Source: JAYRSJ01 sp041920215 (GTDB lineage: Bacteria; Pseudomonadota; Gammaproteobacteria; Burkholderiales; Burkholderiaceae_C). From it: a DNA stretch of 64,000 nt. Below, piece by piece: positions 7,179 through 17,500 of this stretch (its first letter is position 1; every line of letters starts with the position of its first letter). A program made the translations under genes and the position numbers. Below the pieces are notes generated by a model. It had not been told where the DNA came from, made no database searches, and saw nothing but the letters and a program-made list of their open reading frames with translations. The DNA is taken from positions 186,001 to 250,000 of the forward strand of contig JAYRSJ010000002.1 in the NCBI GenBank assembly GCA_041920215.1. The letters are read 5' to 3'.

Positions 7179-9665
7179 TCAGGGGGCCAGCGTGGTCTGG
7201 CGCTTGTCGAAGCTGATGGTCTGGCTGCCGATCACCACCGTGATGCGGCTGCCTTGCTGGCCGACCTGCAGCGGCACGGTCCGGCAGCCGTCGCGCAGCA
7301 CGGTCAGGTGGACCAGTTCGGTGCTGCGGTTGAGCAGCGTGAAGCGGCCGTGCGACTGGGCGGGCCGCGCCGCCTCCGGGGCCACATCCCAGGCGGTGGT
7401 CTGCGAAAAGCTGCTGGCCGGGCCATAGCGGTCCAGGCAGACCGAGGCGCTGCCGTTGCTGGCCCGCACGGTGCTGGCATCGGCATTGAAGGGCTGGGGC
7501 GAGTGGTAGTTCAGCTCCCATTGGCGCGCCTGGGCGCTGGTGGCCCAGTCGTAGATCAGGGTGGTGCCGCTGTTGCGGTCCATCACCACGCTGCGCACCG
7601 CATTGCTCAGCAGCGGCACCCAGCGGTAGCTCAGGTTGTCGTAGGCGCGGTAGGCGGGTGTGGCGTCACCGCTCACCACGGACAGCGTACCCCGCACCTC
7701 GCTGTGGATCAGGGCGCCGGTGGCCTCCATCGTACGCAAGGGCTCGGGTGGCCGGCCCTGGCTATTCAGGAGCTCGCCCTGGCCGATCCCGCCGTCGATG
7801 GTCAGCGCGTTCTTGTAGCGGGTGGCGCGGGTCACCGCTCTGTGGTGGGGCGAGTTGTAGTAGGGGTAGTAGCCCGCGCTAATCAGCAGCGGCTGGCCCT
7901 GGGAGACATAGACCACCGCGTTCTGGTCGGCATGCGAGTGGTTGTAGGCGCCGAAGCGGCTGGAGCGGAAGAACACGCTGGTGCGGGCGCTGAGGCTAGC
8001 ATCCATATGCATGGCGGCGAGGCCGCCGCCGGGGAAGAACCAGCTGTTTTGCCGCGGCGGCTGGGGCGCGGGCAGGGGGCGGTTGTCGGCACCCAGCAGC
8101 AGCAGTTGCCAGATTAGTACGCGGCTGGGATAGCGCATGCTGTTGGGGTCGGCCCGCCAGTACCAGGCATCGACCGGGTCGCGCGTCATCTGCGCATGCA
8201 GGCGGAATACATGCGGCGCGTAGTTGCTGTACAGGCTGTCGTTCTCGGCCTCGTCGCCGAAGGGGCTGATCTGCCGGTGCTGGGGCGGGGTGAAGGCCAG
8301 CATCTGATCACCCGCGCGGCGCAGATAGTCCAGATGCTGATAGAGATCCAGGCCTGTGATGGTGCGCACGGCGGCCACATAGGGCACGGTGCTGACCATC
8401 GAGTACCAGCCATAGGCAATGCCGTTGCCGAAGCTGCCGTCCTTGTCGCCCCAGGCGTCGAACGCGAACTGGCTCAGGTCCCAGACTCGGGTCAGCAGGG
8501 CCGCGCCCTCCGGGAAGCCGGGCAGGCCGGCAGCGAGCAGCAGGGCCTGGCTGAGCCAGCGTAGATTGTTGACACGGTGGGGGTTGTAGGGATCTGTGTC
8601 CAGCACGGCCAGGGAGTCGACCGCCTGTATTAGACGGGCGCGCAGCGCGATGGTGACTTGCTGGCGTTCCTGGCTGCTCAGGTCCTGCCAGAGCATATCC
8701 AGGCCGATGGCCAGGGCCAGATACAGCTCGCGGTTGCCCTGGACATTGACCGTTTCGCTGCTGACGCCGGTGGGCGCCCAGTTGGCGAGTGACAGCACTC
8801 GCTGCTTGGCGTTGACGGTCATCGCTGGGACGTTGTCGAGCTTGCCGATCAGGCTCAGTACCTCGATGTACTCGCGTTCCGTCCGGACGATGCTGACGAT
8901 GTTGTTGTCGTCCCGCAGCTTGAGCAGTTCCGCCTGGGTGGCTGGGGTGGGCGGAACGGCAGGGATCGGGCGGGCGAGGTAGGCATTGGCCAGCCCACGC
9001 AGGCGGTTGAACACTGGCAGGTGGTCTGGCGCCTGTGCGGCGGTCGCGATCTTCGCGAAGCTGCTGCCGGCGGGCAGCAGGCGCGGGCGCGCCTTGGCCA
9101 TGACACCGGCCGTGATCTCCTGGCCTTCCGGCAGGCTGGTCGTGCTGGCGCTGGCGCTGACGCGGCCGGCCAGAGCGGTACGGGCAGGAGCCTCGATCTG
9201 AAAGCGCCGCCACTGTGTGGGCGTGACCTGCCCCCGGGTGTTGCGGTAGCTAACCGCCCATTCGTAGTCGCCGGCGGCCAGGACCTGCCGGACTGCCAGC
9301 CGGGGTTCGCTGATGTCGCTGCGGCTGTAGATGATGCTGCCGCCCTTGCTGCGCAGGCTGAAGCTCCAGGGGCTGCCGGCCTGGCGGTCCGGTGCTTCGC
9401 CCCAGGAGAACAGCGGCGTGCTGCTCAGGCGCTGGCAGTCCTCGGGCAGGATGCGGCGCTGGTGTGCCGGCATGGCCTGCAGCCAGTCGGGCGGCAGCGA
9501 GGGGCAGCTCGCCGTGGGCTCGGCCGGCAGGCCGGAGGCCGGCGGGTGCTGGGTCAGCAGGTCCTGCTCAGGCTGGGTGGGGCGGGTTTGCTGGCAGGCT
9601 GCCAGCGCCAGGACTAGGGGCAATGCGACGCCAAGATGGGCGGGGTGAACCAGTTTGGGCGCCAT
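7179..9665 (-). CDS. Heparinase II/III-family polysaccharide lyase lipoprotein
   Basis: An 828-residue exported protein. The N-terminus ends in a lipobox 'LALAAC' with the lipidated Cys at about residue 24. Residues about 85-160 form a beta-rich domain like those before heparinase II alpha/alpha toroids (DUF4962 type). The toroid spans the middle, and the family signature 'FGAYNHSHADQNAVVY' is at about residues 571-586, with the catalytic-region His and Tyr in place. The predicted role is eliminative cleavage of uronic-acid polysaccharide in the periplasm or at the outer membrane. The host's own EPS is a plausible substrate because ugd and a uronate epimerase are nearby. The Shine-Dalgarno is strong (aaggaggt) before ATG 9665. 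Confidence 0.85.
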   Translation of the reverse strand: MAPKLVHPAHLGVALPLVLALAACQQTRPTQPEQDLLTQHPPASGLPAEPTASCPSLPPDWLQAMPAHQRRILPEDCQRLSSTPLFSWGEAPDRQAGSPWSFSLRSKGGSIIYSRSDISEPRLAVRQVLAAGDYEWAVSYRNTRGQVTPTQWRRFQIEAPARTALAGRVSASASTTSLPEGQEITAGVMAKARPRLLPAGSSFAKIATAAQAPDHLPVFNRLRGLANAYLARPIPAVPPTPATQAELLKLRDDNNIVSIVRTEREYIEVLSLIGKLDNVPAMTVNAKQRVLSLANWAPTGVSSETVNVQGNRELYLALAIGLDMLWQDLSSQERQQVTIALRARLIQAVDSLAVLDTDPYNPHRVNNLRWLSQALLLAAGLPGFPEGAALLTRVWDLSQFAFDAWGDKDGSFGNGIAYGWYSMVSTVPYVAAVRTITGLDLYQHLDYLRRAGDQMLAFTPPQHRQISPFGDEAENDSLYSNYAPHVFRLHAQMTRDPVDAWYWRADPNSMRYPSRVLIWQLLLLGADNRPLPAPQPPRQNSWFFPGGGLAAMHMDASLSARTSVFFRSSRFGAYNHSHADQNAVVYVSQGQPLLISAGYYPYYNSPHHRAVTRATRYKNALTIDGGIGQGELLNSQGRPPEPLRTMEATGALIHSEVRGTLSVVSGDATPAYRAYDNLSYRWVPLLSNAVRSVVMDRNSGTTLIYDWATSAQARQWELNYHSPQPFNADASTVRASNGSASVCLDRYGPASSFSQTTAWDVAPEAARPAQSHGRFTLLNRSTELVHLTVLRDGCRTVPLQVGQQGSRITVVIGSQTISFDKRQTTLAP

Positions 9666-9831
9666 GCGTACCTCCTTGCTTGCGCTGCGAGTTCAGCGCT
9701 GGGCTGATCGGTCGGTGCTAAATCCTGTGATGCTTGGATCGGATTCTTGCCGATGCTGCTGCCGCTTGGGTCGGGGCCGCTACGCGAAATTGGGGGTAAG
9801 CGCGGCATGCTTCATGCTTCACCCCGCCGCG

Positions 9832-10596
9832 TCAGCGCCTGCGCCACTCCCTGAACAGCAGGCCGAAGAAGGCCATGTCCTCGATGAAGTAGCGCCGGAA
9901 CATGCGGCGCGGTTCCTGCAGAAAGCGGTAGAACCATTCCAGCCCGCTCTTTTGCATCCATACCGGGGCGCGCTTGACCTTGCCGGCGAACACGTCGAAG
10001 GTGCCGCCCACGCCCATCGCGAAGGGGATGCGCATCTGCGCCTGGTAGGCGCCGAGGAACTGCTCCTTCTTGGGCGAGCTGATCGCGACGAAGAGCAGAT
10101 CGGCGCGCGCGGCCGTGATCTCGTCGACCACCTGCTGTTCCTGCTCGGGCTTCCAGTAGCCGTTGCGATGGCCGGCAAAGACCAGCTGCGGATAGCGCTG
10201 CGCATAGAGCTCGCGCACCCGGGCGACGATCTCCTCGCGTGCGCCGAGCAGAAAGACCCGCCAGCCCTTCTGGGCGGCGCGGCCCATCAGCGCATCGAAC
10301 AGGTCGACGCCGGCGACGCGTTCCTTCAGCGGCTTGCCGAGCAGGCGCGAGGCCCAGACCACCGGCATGCCGTCGGCATTGATCAGCGCGCAGTCGTTGA
10401 TGATGCGGCGCAGCTCGGGGTCGTGCTGGGCCTTGACCAGCTTGTCGACATTGACCACCACATGCTGGTGCGGCTGGCCGCTGGCGATGAAGCCCTCGAT
10501 GGTCTGCAGGGTCTCTTCCATCGAGAGGTTGTCGACCTGGCAGCCCATCATCTCGATGCGCTGCGGGTGCGTGCTGCTGTTCTGTGCCGCCATCAT
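9832..10596 (-). CDS. WecG/TagA/CpsF-family glycosyltransferase (GT26)
   Basis: A 254-residue protein with the GT26 landmarks 'ALINADGMPVVWASRLLG' and 'ISSPKKEQFLGAYQ'. These enzymes move N-acetylmannosamine or its uronate from UDP to a lipid-linked acceptor at the inner membrane. The start is the ATG at 10596, whose ATGA overlaps the wecB stop by 4 bases, which indicates translational coupling. The pairing with wecB supports UDP-ManNAc as donor. No wecC-type UDP-ManNAc dehydrogenase was seen in this window, so the sugar is more likely ManNAc than ManNAcA. The longer upstream frame inside wecB reads as a shadow and was not used. Confidence 0.88.
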   Translation of the reverse strand: MMAAQNSSTHPQRIEMMGCQVDNLSMEETLQTIEGFIASGQPHQHVVVNVDKLVKAQHDPELRRIINDCALINADGMPVVWASRLLGKPLKERVAGVDLFDALMGRAAQKGWRVFLLGAREEIVARVRELYAQRYPQLVFAGHRNGYWKPEQEQQVVDEITAARADLLFVAISSPKKEQFLGAYQAQMRIPFAMGVGGTFDVFAGKVKRAPVWMQKSGLEWFYRFLQEPRRMFRRYFIEDMAFFGLLFREWRRR

Positions 10597-11729
10597 CGCG
10601 CCAGCTTCTCCGCCAGGATCTTGACGATGCGGCCGGCGGCCTGACCGTCCCACAGCGCCGGGCGGCGGCCGCGCTTGGCGGCGCGGCCCTGGATCACGTC
10701 CAGCGCGGCCTGGATGACGGCCGCGGGTTCGGTGCCGGCCAGCACATTGCTGCCCTCGTCGACGGTGATGGGGCGCTCGGTGTTCTCGCGCATGGTCACG
10801 CAGGGCACGCCCAGCGCGGTGGTCTCTTCCTGCAGGCCGCCGCTGTCGGTCAGCACCAGGGCCGCGTCCTTCCACAGATGCAGAAAGGACATATAGGCCT
10901 GCGGGCCCAGCAGCGTGATGTTGGGGCCTAGATCGATGCCGAACTTGTCGAGGTTGTTGCGGGTGCGCGGATGCATGGGGAAGACGATGGGCAGCTCGGC
11001 CGCCACCGCGCGCAGCACCTGGGCCACGCGCTGCAGCGAGGCGGCGCTGTCCACATTGCTGGGACGGTGCAGGGTCACCACGCAGTAGCGTGCATGCTGG
11101 CGCTTGAAGGCGTCGGTCTCGTAGGCGCTGGTATCGCGCATCGCACCGAGCTTGTCGGCCTGGTAGAGCACGTTGTCGACCATCACATGGCCGACGTCGT
11201 AGACGCTGGCCATGTCCTTGCCCTCGCGGCGCAGATGCTCGCTGCCGCTGGGCTCGGTGACGAAGAACCAGTCGGAGATCGCGTCGGTGACCAGGCGGTT
11301 GATCTCCTCGGGCATGCTCATATCGCCGCTGCGCAGGCCGGCCTCCACATGGGCCACCGGGATGCCGGCCTTCTTGGCCACCACCGAGCAGGCCAGCGTG
11401 GAGTTGACATCGCCCACCACCAGGCAGGCGGCCGGCTTCTCGGCCGCCACCAGCTGCTCATAGGCCAGCATGATCTTGCCGGTCTGCTCGGCATGGCTGC
11501 CGCCGCCGCAGCCCAGGCGCACATCGGGGGCGGGGATGCCCAGCTCCTCGAAGAAGACCTCGTTCATATCGCGGTCGTAGTGCTGGCCGGTGTGCACCAG
11601 CTTCCAGTCCAGCCGGCCATCGGCCTGCAGCGCCCGCACGATGGGCGCGATCTTCATGAAGTTGGGGCGGGCACCGGCGATCAGGTGCAGGCAGGGTTTG
11701 TCGGTGGCTTGGGCTTGGTCTGCTGACAT
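10593..11729 (-). CDS. wecB: UDP-N-acetylglucosamine 2-epimerase (non-hydrolysing)
   Basis: A 378-residue protein that converts UDP-GlcNAc to UDP-ManNAc. Features seen: 'IAGARPNFMKIAPIVRAL' at the N-terminus, 'HTGQHYDRDMNEVFF', 'HVEAGLRSGDMSMPEEINR' and the C-terminal 'LTDSGGLQEE', all diagnostic of the non-hydrolysing class. Length is normal for the family. It is the first gene of a two-gene minus-strand operon with the GT26 gene and is divergent from the uronate epimerase gene. The start is ATG 11729. A likely -10 (TAGAAT) lies about 55 bases upstream. Confidence 0.95.
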   Translation of the reverse strand: MSADQAQATDKPCLHLIAGARPNFMKIAPIVRALQADGRLDWKLVHTGQHYDRDMNEVFFEELGIPAPDVRLGCGGGSHAEQTGKIMLAYEQLVAAEKPAACLVVGDVNSTLACSVVAKKAGIPVAHVEAGLRSGDMSMPEEINRLVTDAISDWFFVTEPSGSEHLRREGKDMASVYDVGHVMVDNVLYQADKLGAMRDTSAYETDAFKRQHARYCVVTLHRPSNVDSAASLQRVAQVLRAVAAELPIVFPMHPRTRNNLDKFGIDLGPNITLLGPQAYMSFLHLWKDAALVLTDSGGLQEETTALGVPCVTMRENTERPITVDEGSNVLAGTEPAAVIQAALDVIQGRAAKRGRRPALWDGQAAGRIVKILAEKLAR

Positions 11730-11782
11730 GGCTGGGGTTCAGCGGCGCTGCGGGCCGCGCTGACGGGCATGGGGTGGCGGCG

Positions 11783-11788
11783 ATTCTA
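11783..11788 (-). promoter_or_regulatory. Candidate -10 box for wecB-wecG
   Basis: On the minus strand the hexamer reads TAGAAT, 5 of 6 to TATAAT, in an otherwise GC-rich divergent intergenic region. No good -35 box was seen at 16-18 bases. The spacing leaves a leader of about 50 bases before wecB. Confidence 0.35.
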
Positions 11789-12004
11789 GGTGGCGCTCAT
11801 GACGCTACAGGCCGCCGGCACCCCCTAATTGACGGGCTTGTTGACGGACTGTTGCACCTGCCTGGCCGCCCGCATGCCGATCGAATGCCCCCCGAACTGA
11901 GGGCCGCTGCCCGGGGCTGTCATGGCGCTGGGCGAGAATACGCGGCCGGCAGCCATCGGCGCTGGCCGGAAAGAACAAAGCATCGTGAAACACCAGGAGT
12001 TGTT

Positions 12005-13012
12005 GTGAAGGTACTCGTCACCGGCGCTGCCGGCTTTATCGGCATGCATGTCAGCCAGATCCTGCTGGGTCGGGGCGATCAGGTCGTGGGCCTGGACAAC
12101 TTGAACAACTACTACGACCCGCAGCTCAAGCACGACCGCCTGGCGCGGCTGACGGGCAAGCCCGGTTTCGAGTTCGTCAAGCTGGACGTGGCCGACCGCG
12201 CCGGCATGGAGAAGCTCTTCGCCGAGCAGCGCTTCGACCGGGTGGTGCATCTGGCCGCCCAGGCCGGCGTGCGCTACTCGCTGGAGAACCCGCATGCCTA
12301 TATCGACAGCAATATCGTCGGCTTCACCAATATCCTGGAAGGCTGCCGCCACAACGGCGTGCAGCATCTGGCCTATGCCTCCAGCTCCAGCGTCTATGGC
12401 GGCAACACCCTGATGCCCTTCAGCGAGCATCACAGCGTCGACCATCCGGTCAGCCTCTATGCGGCCACCAAGAAGGCCAACGAGCTGATGGCCCATACCT
12501 ACAGCCATCTGTTCCGCCTGCCGACCACCGGCCTGCGCTTCTTCACCGTCTACGGGCCCTGGGGCCGGCCGGACATGGCGCTGTTCCTGTTCACCAAGGC
12601 CATCCTGGAGGGCCGGCCCATCAATGTGTTCAACCACGGCAAGATGGTGCGCGACTTCACCTATATCGACGATATCGCCGAGGGTGTGGTGCGGGTGCTG
12701 GACCGGCCGGCCACCGCCGACGCCGACTACGACGCGATCAAGAGCGATCCGGCGCGCTCCAATGCGCCCTACCGGGTCTTCAATATCGGCAACCACGACC
12801 CCATCGAGCTGATGGCCTTCATCGAGGCGATCGAGCAGGCGGTGGGCCGCGAGGCGGTGAAGAACTTCATGCCGCTGCAGGACGGCGATGTGCCGGCCAC
12901 CCATGCCGATGTGGCCGAGCTGGAGGCCTGGACCGGCTTCAAGCCGGCCATGCCGGTGCCCGAGGGCATACAGCGCTTCGTGGCCTGGTATCGCGACTAT
13001 TACAAGGTTTGA
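12005..13012 (+). CDS. NAD-dependent epimerase, probable UDP-glucuronate 4-epimerase
   Basis: A 335-residue extended short-chain dehydrogenase. The Rossmann loop is 'TGAAGFIGMHV' and the catalytic set is 'ASSSSVYGG' plus 'YAATKK' (Tyr152, Lys156). The stretches 'DNLNNYYDPQLKHDRLARL' and 'HLAAQAGVRYSLENPHAYI' are typical of the CapI/LpsL group that turns UDP-glucuronate into UDP-galacturonate. GTG 12005 was chosen because 'aggag' lies 6-10 bases upstream and the Rossmann fold starts at once. The longer frame upstream has no family similarity. The ugd gene, which makes its substrate, follows 49 bases later. The region 11730-12004 shows no other gene. Confidence 0.9.
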   Translation: MKVLVTGAAGFIGMHVSQILLGRGDQVVGLDNLNNYYDPQLKHDRLARLTGKPGFEFVKLDVADRAGMEKLFAEQRFDRVVHLAAQAGVRYSLENPHAYIDSNIVGFTNILEGCRHNGVQHLAYASSSSVYGGNTLMPFSEHHSVDHPVSLYAATKKANELMAHTYSHLFRLPTTGLRFFTVYGPWGRPDMALFLFTKAILEGRPINVFNHGKMVRDFTYIDDIAEGVVRVLDRPATADADYDAIKSDPARSNAPYRVFNIGNHDPIELMAFIEAIEQAVGREAVKNFMPLQDGDVPATHADVAELEAWTGFKPAMPVPEGIQRFVAWYRDYYKV

Positions 13013-13061
13013 TCCGCCGGCCCGCGGCGCGGCGGCGGGCCAGCACTTTGGGAGTTTGCGC

Positions 13062-14399
13062 GTGAAAGTTACTGCAATCGGCACCGGCTATGTGGGCCTG
13101 GTCACCGGCGCCTGCCTGGCCGAGATGGGCAACCATGTGGTGTGCCTGGACGTGAATCCGGACAAGATTGCTGTGCTCAATGCCGGCGAGATCCCCATCC
13201 ACGAGCCGGGCCTGCTGGAGGTGGTGCGGCGCAATGTGGCGGCGGGCCGCCTGCAGTTCACCACCGATGTGGACCTGGCGGTGGCCCATGGCACCATCCT
13301 CTTCATCGGCGTGGGCACCCCGCCCGACGAGGACGGCTCGGCCGATCTGCAGTATGTGCTGGCGGCGGCCCGCTCGATCGGCCAGCGCATGACCGACTAC
13401 AAGGTCATCGTCGACAAGAGCACGGTGCCGGTGGGCACGGCCGACAAGGTGCGCGCGGCGATTGCCGAGGAGCTGGCCAGGCGCGGCGTCACGGTGGCGC
13501 ATGCGGTGGTCTCCAACCCCGAGTTCCTCAAGGAGGGCGCGGCGGTGGAGGACTTCATGCGGCCCGACCGCATCATCGTCGGCTCCGACGACGAGCAGGC
13601 CACGCTGCTGATGCGCGCGATCTACGCCCCCTTCACCCGCAGCCACGACCGGCTGATGGTGATGGATGTGCGCAGCGCCGAATTCACCAAGTACGCGGCC
13701 AATGCGATGCTGGCCACCCGCATCAGCTTCATGAACGAGCTGGCCCTGCTGGCCGAGAAGGTGGGCGCCGATATCGAGCAGGTGCGCCGCGGCATCGGCT
13801 CGGACCCGCGCATCGGCTACCAGTTCCTCTATGCCGGCGCCGGCTATGGCGGCAGCTGCTTCCCCAAGGACGTCAAGGCCCTGGTGCGCACCGGCCGCGA
13901 CGAAGGCATCCCGCTGCGGGTGCTGAGCGCGGTGGAGGAGGCCAACGAGCGCCAGAAGCGCCTGCTGGTGGACAAGGTGCTGGCGCGCTTCGGCAGCGAT
14001 CTGGCCGGCCGCCGCTTCGCGATCTGGGGCCTGGCCTTCAAGCCGAATACCGACGATATGCGCGAGGCCCCGGCCCTGGTCATCATCGCCGAGCTGCTCA
14101 AGGCGGGCGCCAGCCTAGCCGTCTACGACCCGGTGGCGATGGACGAGGCCAGGCGGCTGCTGCAGCAGCAGCCCGGGGCGGGCAGCATCAGCTTCTGCGA
14201 GCGCGCCGAGGCGGCTCTGCCGGGCGCCGATGCGCTGCTGATCGTGACCGAGTGGAAGGAGTTCCGAACCCCGGATTTCGAGGGCATCAAGGCCGCGCTG
14301 AAGCAGCCGGTGATCTTCGACGGCCGCAACCTCTATGAACCGCCGCTGATGCGCGCGCTGGGCATCGAGCATTACGGCGTGGGCCGCGGCGGCGTCTAG
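13062..14399 (+). CDS. ugd: UDP-glucose 6-dehydrogenase
   Basis: A 445-residue protein that oxidises UDP-glucose to UDP-glucuronate with two NAD. Seen are the N-terminal 'AIGTGYVGLVTGACLAEMG', 'STVPVGTADKVR', 'NPEFLKEGAAVEDF', and the catalytic Cys266 in 'GYGGSCFPKDVKAL'. The C-terminal NAD/UDP domain is complete. GTG 13062 follows a 'ggag' Shine-Dalgarno. It is co-directional with the uronate epimerase, so the pair supplies UDP-GlcA and UDP-GalA for an acidic polymer. The UDP-ManNAc dehydrogenase alternative was considered, but the Ugd-like N-terminus and neighbour favour UDP-glucose. Confidence 0.95.
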   Translation: MKVTAIGTGYVGLVTGACLAEMGNHVVCLDVNPDKIAVLNAGEIPIHEPGLLEVVRRNVAAGRLQFTTDVDLAVAHGTILFIGVGTPPDEDGSADLQYVLAAARSIGQRMTDYKVIVDKSTVPVGTADKVRAAIAEELARRGVTVAHAVVSNPEFLKEGAAVEDFMRPDRIIVGSDDEQATLLMRAIYAPFTRSHDRLMVMDVRSAEFTKYAANAMLATRISFMNELALLAEKVGADIEQVRRGIGSDPRIGYQFLYAGAGYGGSCFPKDVKALVRTGRDEGIPLRVLSAVEEANERQKRLLVDKVLARFGSDLAGRRFAIWGLAFKPNTDDMREAPALVIIAELLKAGASLAVYDPVAMDEARRLLQQQPGAGSISFCERAEAALPGADALLIVTEWKEFRTPDFEGIKAALKQPVIFDGRNLYEPPLMRALGIEHYGVGRGGV

Positions 14400-14505
14400 G
14401 CCGGCCAGATCAGGGCCTACGCTGGCTGGGCCTTGAGGCCAAGGCTGAAGCCGAGCGTGAGGGCGGCCGTCAGGCCTGGGCGCGCGGGCGCGCGATGCAT
14501 TGGCT

Positions 14506-14538
14506 GCAGCATGGCCGCCCTCGAGGTGGCCATGCTGC
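14506..14538. terminator. Perfect 11-bp inverted repeat between convergent genes
   Basis: Arm 14506-14516 (GCAGCATGGCC) is the exact reverse complement of 14528-14538, with an 11-base loop that can pair further. It sits between the ends of ugd (plus) and the S8 protease gene (minus). A bidirectional terminator is the simplest reading, though there is no T-run. Confidence 0.45.
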
Positions 14539-14578
14539 CCTGCGTGCCCCGGCAGCAACCCGTCGACACCAGACGAGC

Positions 14579-17500
14579 TCAGGGCGCCGGCGTGGCCAGC
14601 GGGATCGGCAGCCCCTGCGCCTCGCTGGCGGAATTGCGCCGGAACATCAGCAGCAAGCCGGTTTCCGTGCTCTTGGCATCCGGCTGGCTGACGTTGCTGA
14701 ACTCGAGCAGCTGCCCGCTGCCACGCGGCACGCTGCCGCTGAGGCTGTTGCTGCTGAAGCGCGAGGCGCCGGGCGTGAAGCGCTTGCCCGCGATCTGGTC
14801 GGTGTAGTTGCCGGTGAAGTAGTTGTCGTAGACGCGGGCGCTCAGGCCCAGCGTCTGCCCCGGACTGGCTCCGATGGCGGCCAGCGGCAGGGTCAGGATG
14901 CGGCTGGAGGAGTTGAGGTCGCAGTCACAGTAGAAGTAGGCCGTCGTCGTGCCCGTGCTGATCGAGGCCACCGCCACCACAGTCTGGCCGCTGCCAAAGG
15001 TGGTGCCCGTCTCCATGGTGTAGACCAGCCAGTCCGGCACCCCATCCACATTGCTGTCGATCTCGACCTCCGCCGCAATCGGATAGGCCGGATGGGCCAG
15101 CCTGCCATAGCTGCTAACCGCCAGCTGCAGCAGGGGGGTGCCGGCATCGGGGATGTAGCGGGCCCCGAAGGCGTACAGGTCGGCGACGGCGAAGTTGTCG
15201 CCCATGCCCGGGAGGGTGCCGGCCGGCAGCGGCGCGCTGCTGCCCAGCAGCGAGAACACATCGTAGGCACCGGCCGTCGCGCCGGTGTTGCTCAGCTGCA
15301 GCTTGTTGGCGCCGGTGCGGCTGGGCGTGTAGGCCAGGGACTGGGTGCGCGCGGCCTTGCGCGGCAGCACATGCCAGGGCACGCTGAGCCGCTCGGCGCC
15401 GGCCACCAGGCTCAGATAGCCATCGTACTCGGGCAGGTCCAGCAGGGCGCCGTTGCCGCCCAGGGCGCCCCCGTTGAGGTTCCATTCGGGCAGCTTGGTC
15501 GGATCGATCACCAGCGTCACATCCAGCGTGGCCTGGCCGTTGGCCGGCACGCTGACACTGCTGCTGGAGGCCAGCACGCGCACCGCGCCGCTGGCCTGAT
15601 CCTGGGCGCTGTCGCGGAAGCTGTGGCTGACGCTGAACTGCTTGGCGCTGTTGCTGAAGTTCTGCACGCTCAGCGTGCGCTTCAGCGTCAGCTGCCGGTC
15701 GGCCTCGACCACGCCGAAGGACAGGGCGGCCGACTTGGCGGCCATGTCCCAGGCCGCGCTGCTCAGCGCCAGGGCCTTGTTCACCCGCAGTTCGCCAGCG
15801 CCGATGCGGCTGACCGGTGCCCGCTGGCCGGGGCGCAGGGCCGGGTTGGTGTAGATCTGCGTCTCGGCGCTGTTCATTAGCATGGCCTTGACCTGCAGCG
15901 GGCTGCGCGCCGGCTGGGCCTGCAGCAGCAGGGCGGCCGCGCCGGCCACCATGGGCGCCGCGCCCGAGGTGCCGCCAAAGGGGCTTTGCGCACTGCCGCC
16001 GCCGGCGATGGCCGAGACCGAGGCGCCGGGCGCGCCGATTTCGGGCTTGATGGAGCCGAGATCGAAGGACGGGCCGCGCGAGGAGGAGCTGACCATGCTG
16101 CCCCTCAGGCTGAGCGGCGGTGCCAGGGCGACGCCGACGGCCTCGCCGGCCCCCAGCTGGTTCTTGATGGCCACGGAGCGTGCCTGGGTGATCACCAGCG
16201 AGGGCACGAAGCCACTGCCATCGCCCAGGCTGAAGCTGACCGCATCGCCCGCCGCGATCAGACCGACCAGCACGCCGGTGGCCCCGGCCGCCGCCATATT
16301 GGCCACCTTCTGGCTGACCGCACAGACGCCGCGATCCACCAGGGCCACCTTGCCGGCCGGGGCGGCGAGCTGCGGGTCACCGGTGCAGCCGCGCCCGACG
16401 TAGACCACCTGGCCGCTCAGCCCGGGGCCGATCGGCGCCCAGTCCAGGGTGGCGGTGTTGTAGTCGGTGCCGGCGATCGAGGCCGGTGCCAGAGTCTGCA
16501 ATCCGACCGCGGTGGCGCCGGGCATCTGGGTCTGGGCCACGCTGATGGCTCCCGGAGCGATCGAGGGCGAGCCGACGATGGCGGGCCGGTCGGCCGAGTT
16601 GCCGGCCGAGGCGACCACCACCGCGCCCAGCCCGACGGCGTTCTCCACCGCCAGGGTCAGGTCGTCTTCCAGCTGGCCATAGCTGCTGCCCAGCGAGAGG
16701 TTGATCACGTCCACCGCATCGCTGAGGTCGCCATCGCCATTGGGGTCGAGCGCATAGTCCATGGCCTTGATCAGGGCCACGCCGTTGCAGCTGGTGGCGA
16801 TGGCCGAGCACACCCGTACCGCCAGCAGCGAGGCGCCAGGCGCCACGCCCTTGTGCGTGCCATCGGCCGAGCGGCCGGCGATGATGTCGGCCACATGGGT
16901 GCCATGGCCCTGGAAGTCGATCGGGTCGGCGTCTTCGGTGCGCGGCCCGTTGGGCCAGGCATCACCGACGAAGTCGAAACCCTCCACCACCTTGGCGGTG
17001 GGGAAGAGGCCGTCGCGGCTGGTGTTCCTGGGGTCGCTGGGGCCGGTGCCATAGGCCGCCTCATAGGCGGCCGGCGTGCCGGCGCCGCCGAGATTGCGAT
17101 GGGTGTAGTCGATGCCGGAGTCCAGCACGGCGACGCGCACGCCGCTGCCGTCCACCCCGCCTGCCTGTGCGGCCGCGGCGCCCACATAGGGCACGGATTC
17201 GCTGAGGTGCAGCTCATGGTGACGCACCGGGCGTACCGATTTGACGCCGGGCATGGCAGCGATCTGGGCGATCTGGGACGCGTCCACCGTCACCGCGATG
17301 GCATTGATCGCGATCGTGGCCCGGCCCAGTTCCTTGGCGCCCAGCGCGGACAGGCGCATCGCCATGCCGGCTTGCTGGGCCTTGATCGCCTGCAGCCGGG
17401 CCGCCATCGCGCTGCGCACCGCACTGGTCTCGCGGCCCGCCGACTGGATGCGGGCCATGCCCGGCGTGCCCTCGGCCAGCTGGATGCGCGCCCGGGCCAG

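Noticed and set aside
6636..8117. A plus-strand frame of about 490 codons spanning the capK-like end and the lyase gene
   Set aside because: It crosses two convergent genes and the hairpin between them, and is rich in Arg, Gly and Ala with no recognisable domain.
11863..11877. A sigma-54-like word, TGGCCGCCCGCATGC, upstream of the uronate epimerase gene
   Set aside because: GG-N10-GC spacing fits, but most other consensus bases do not, and GC-rich DNA yields such words by chance.
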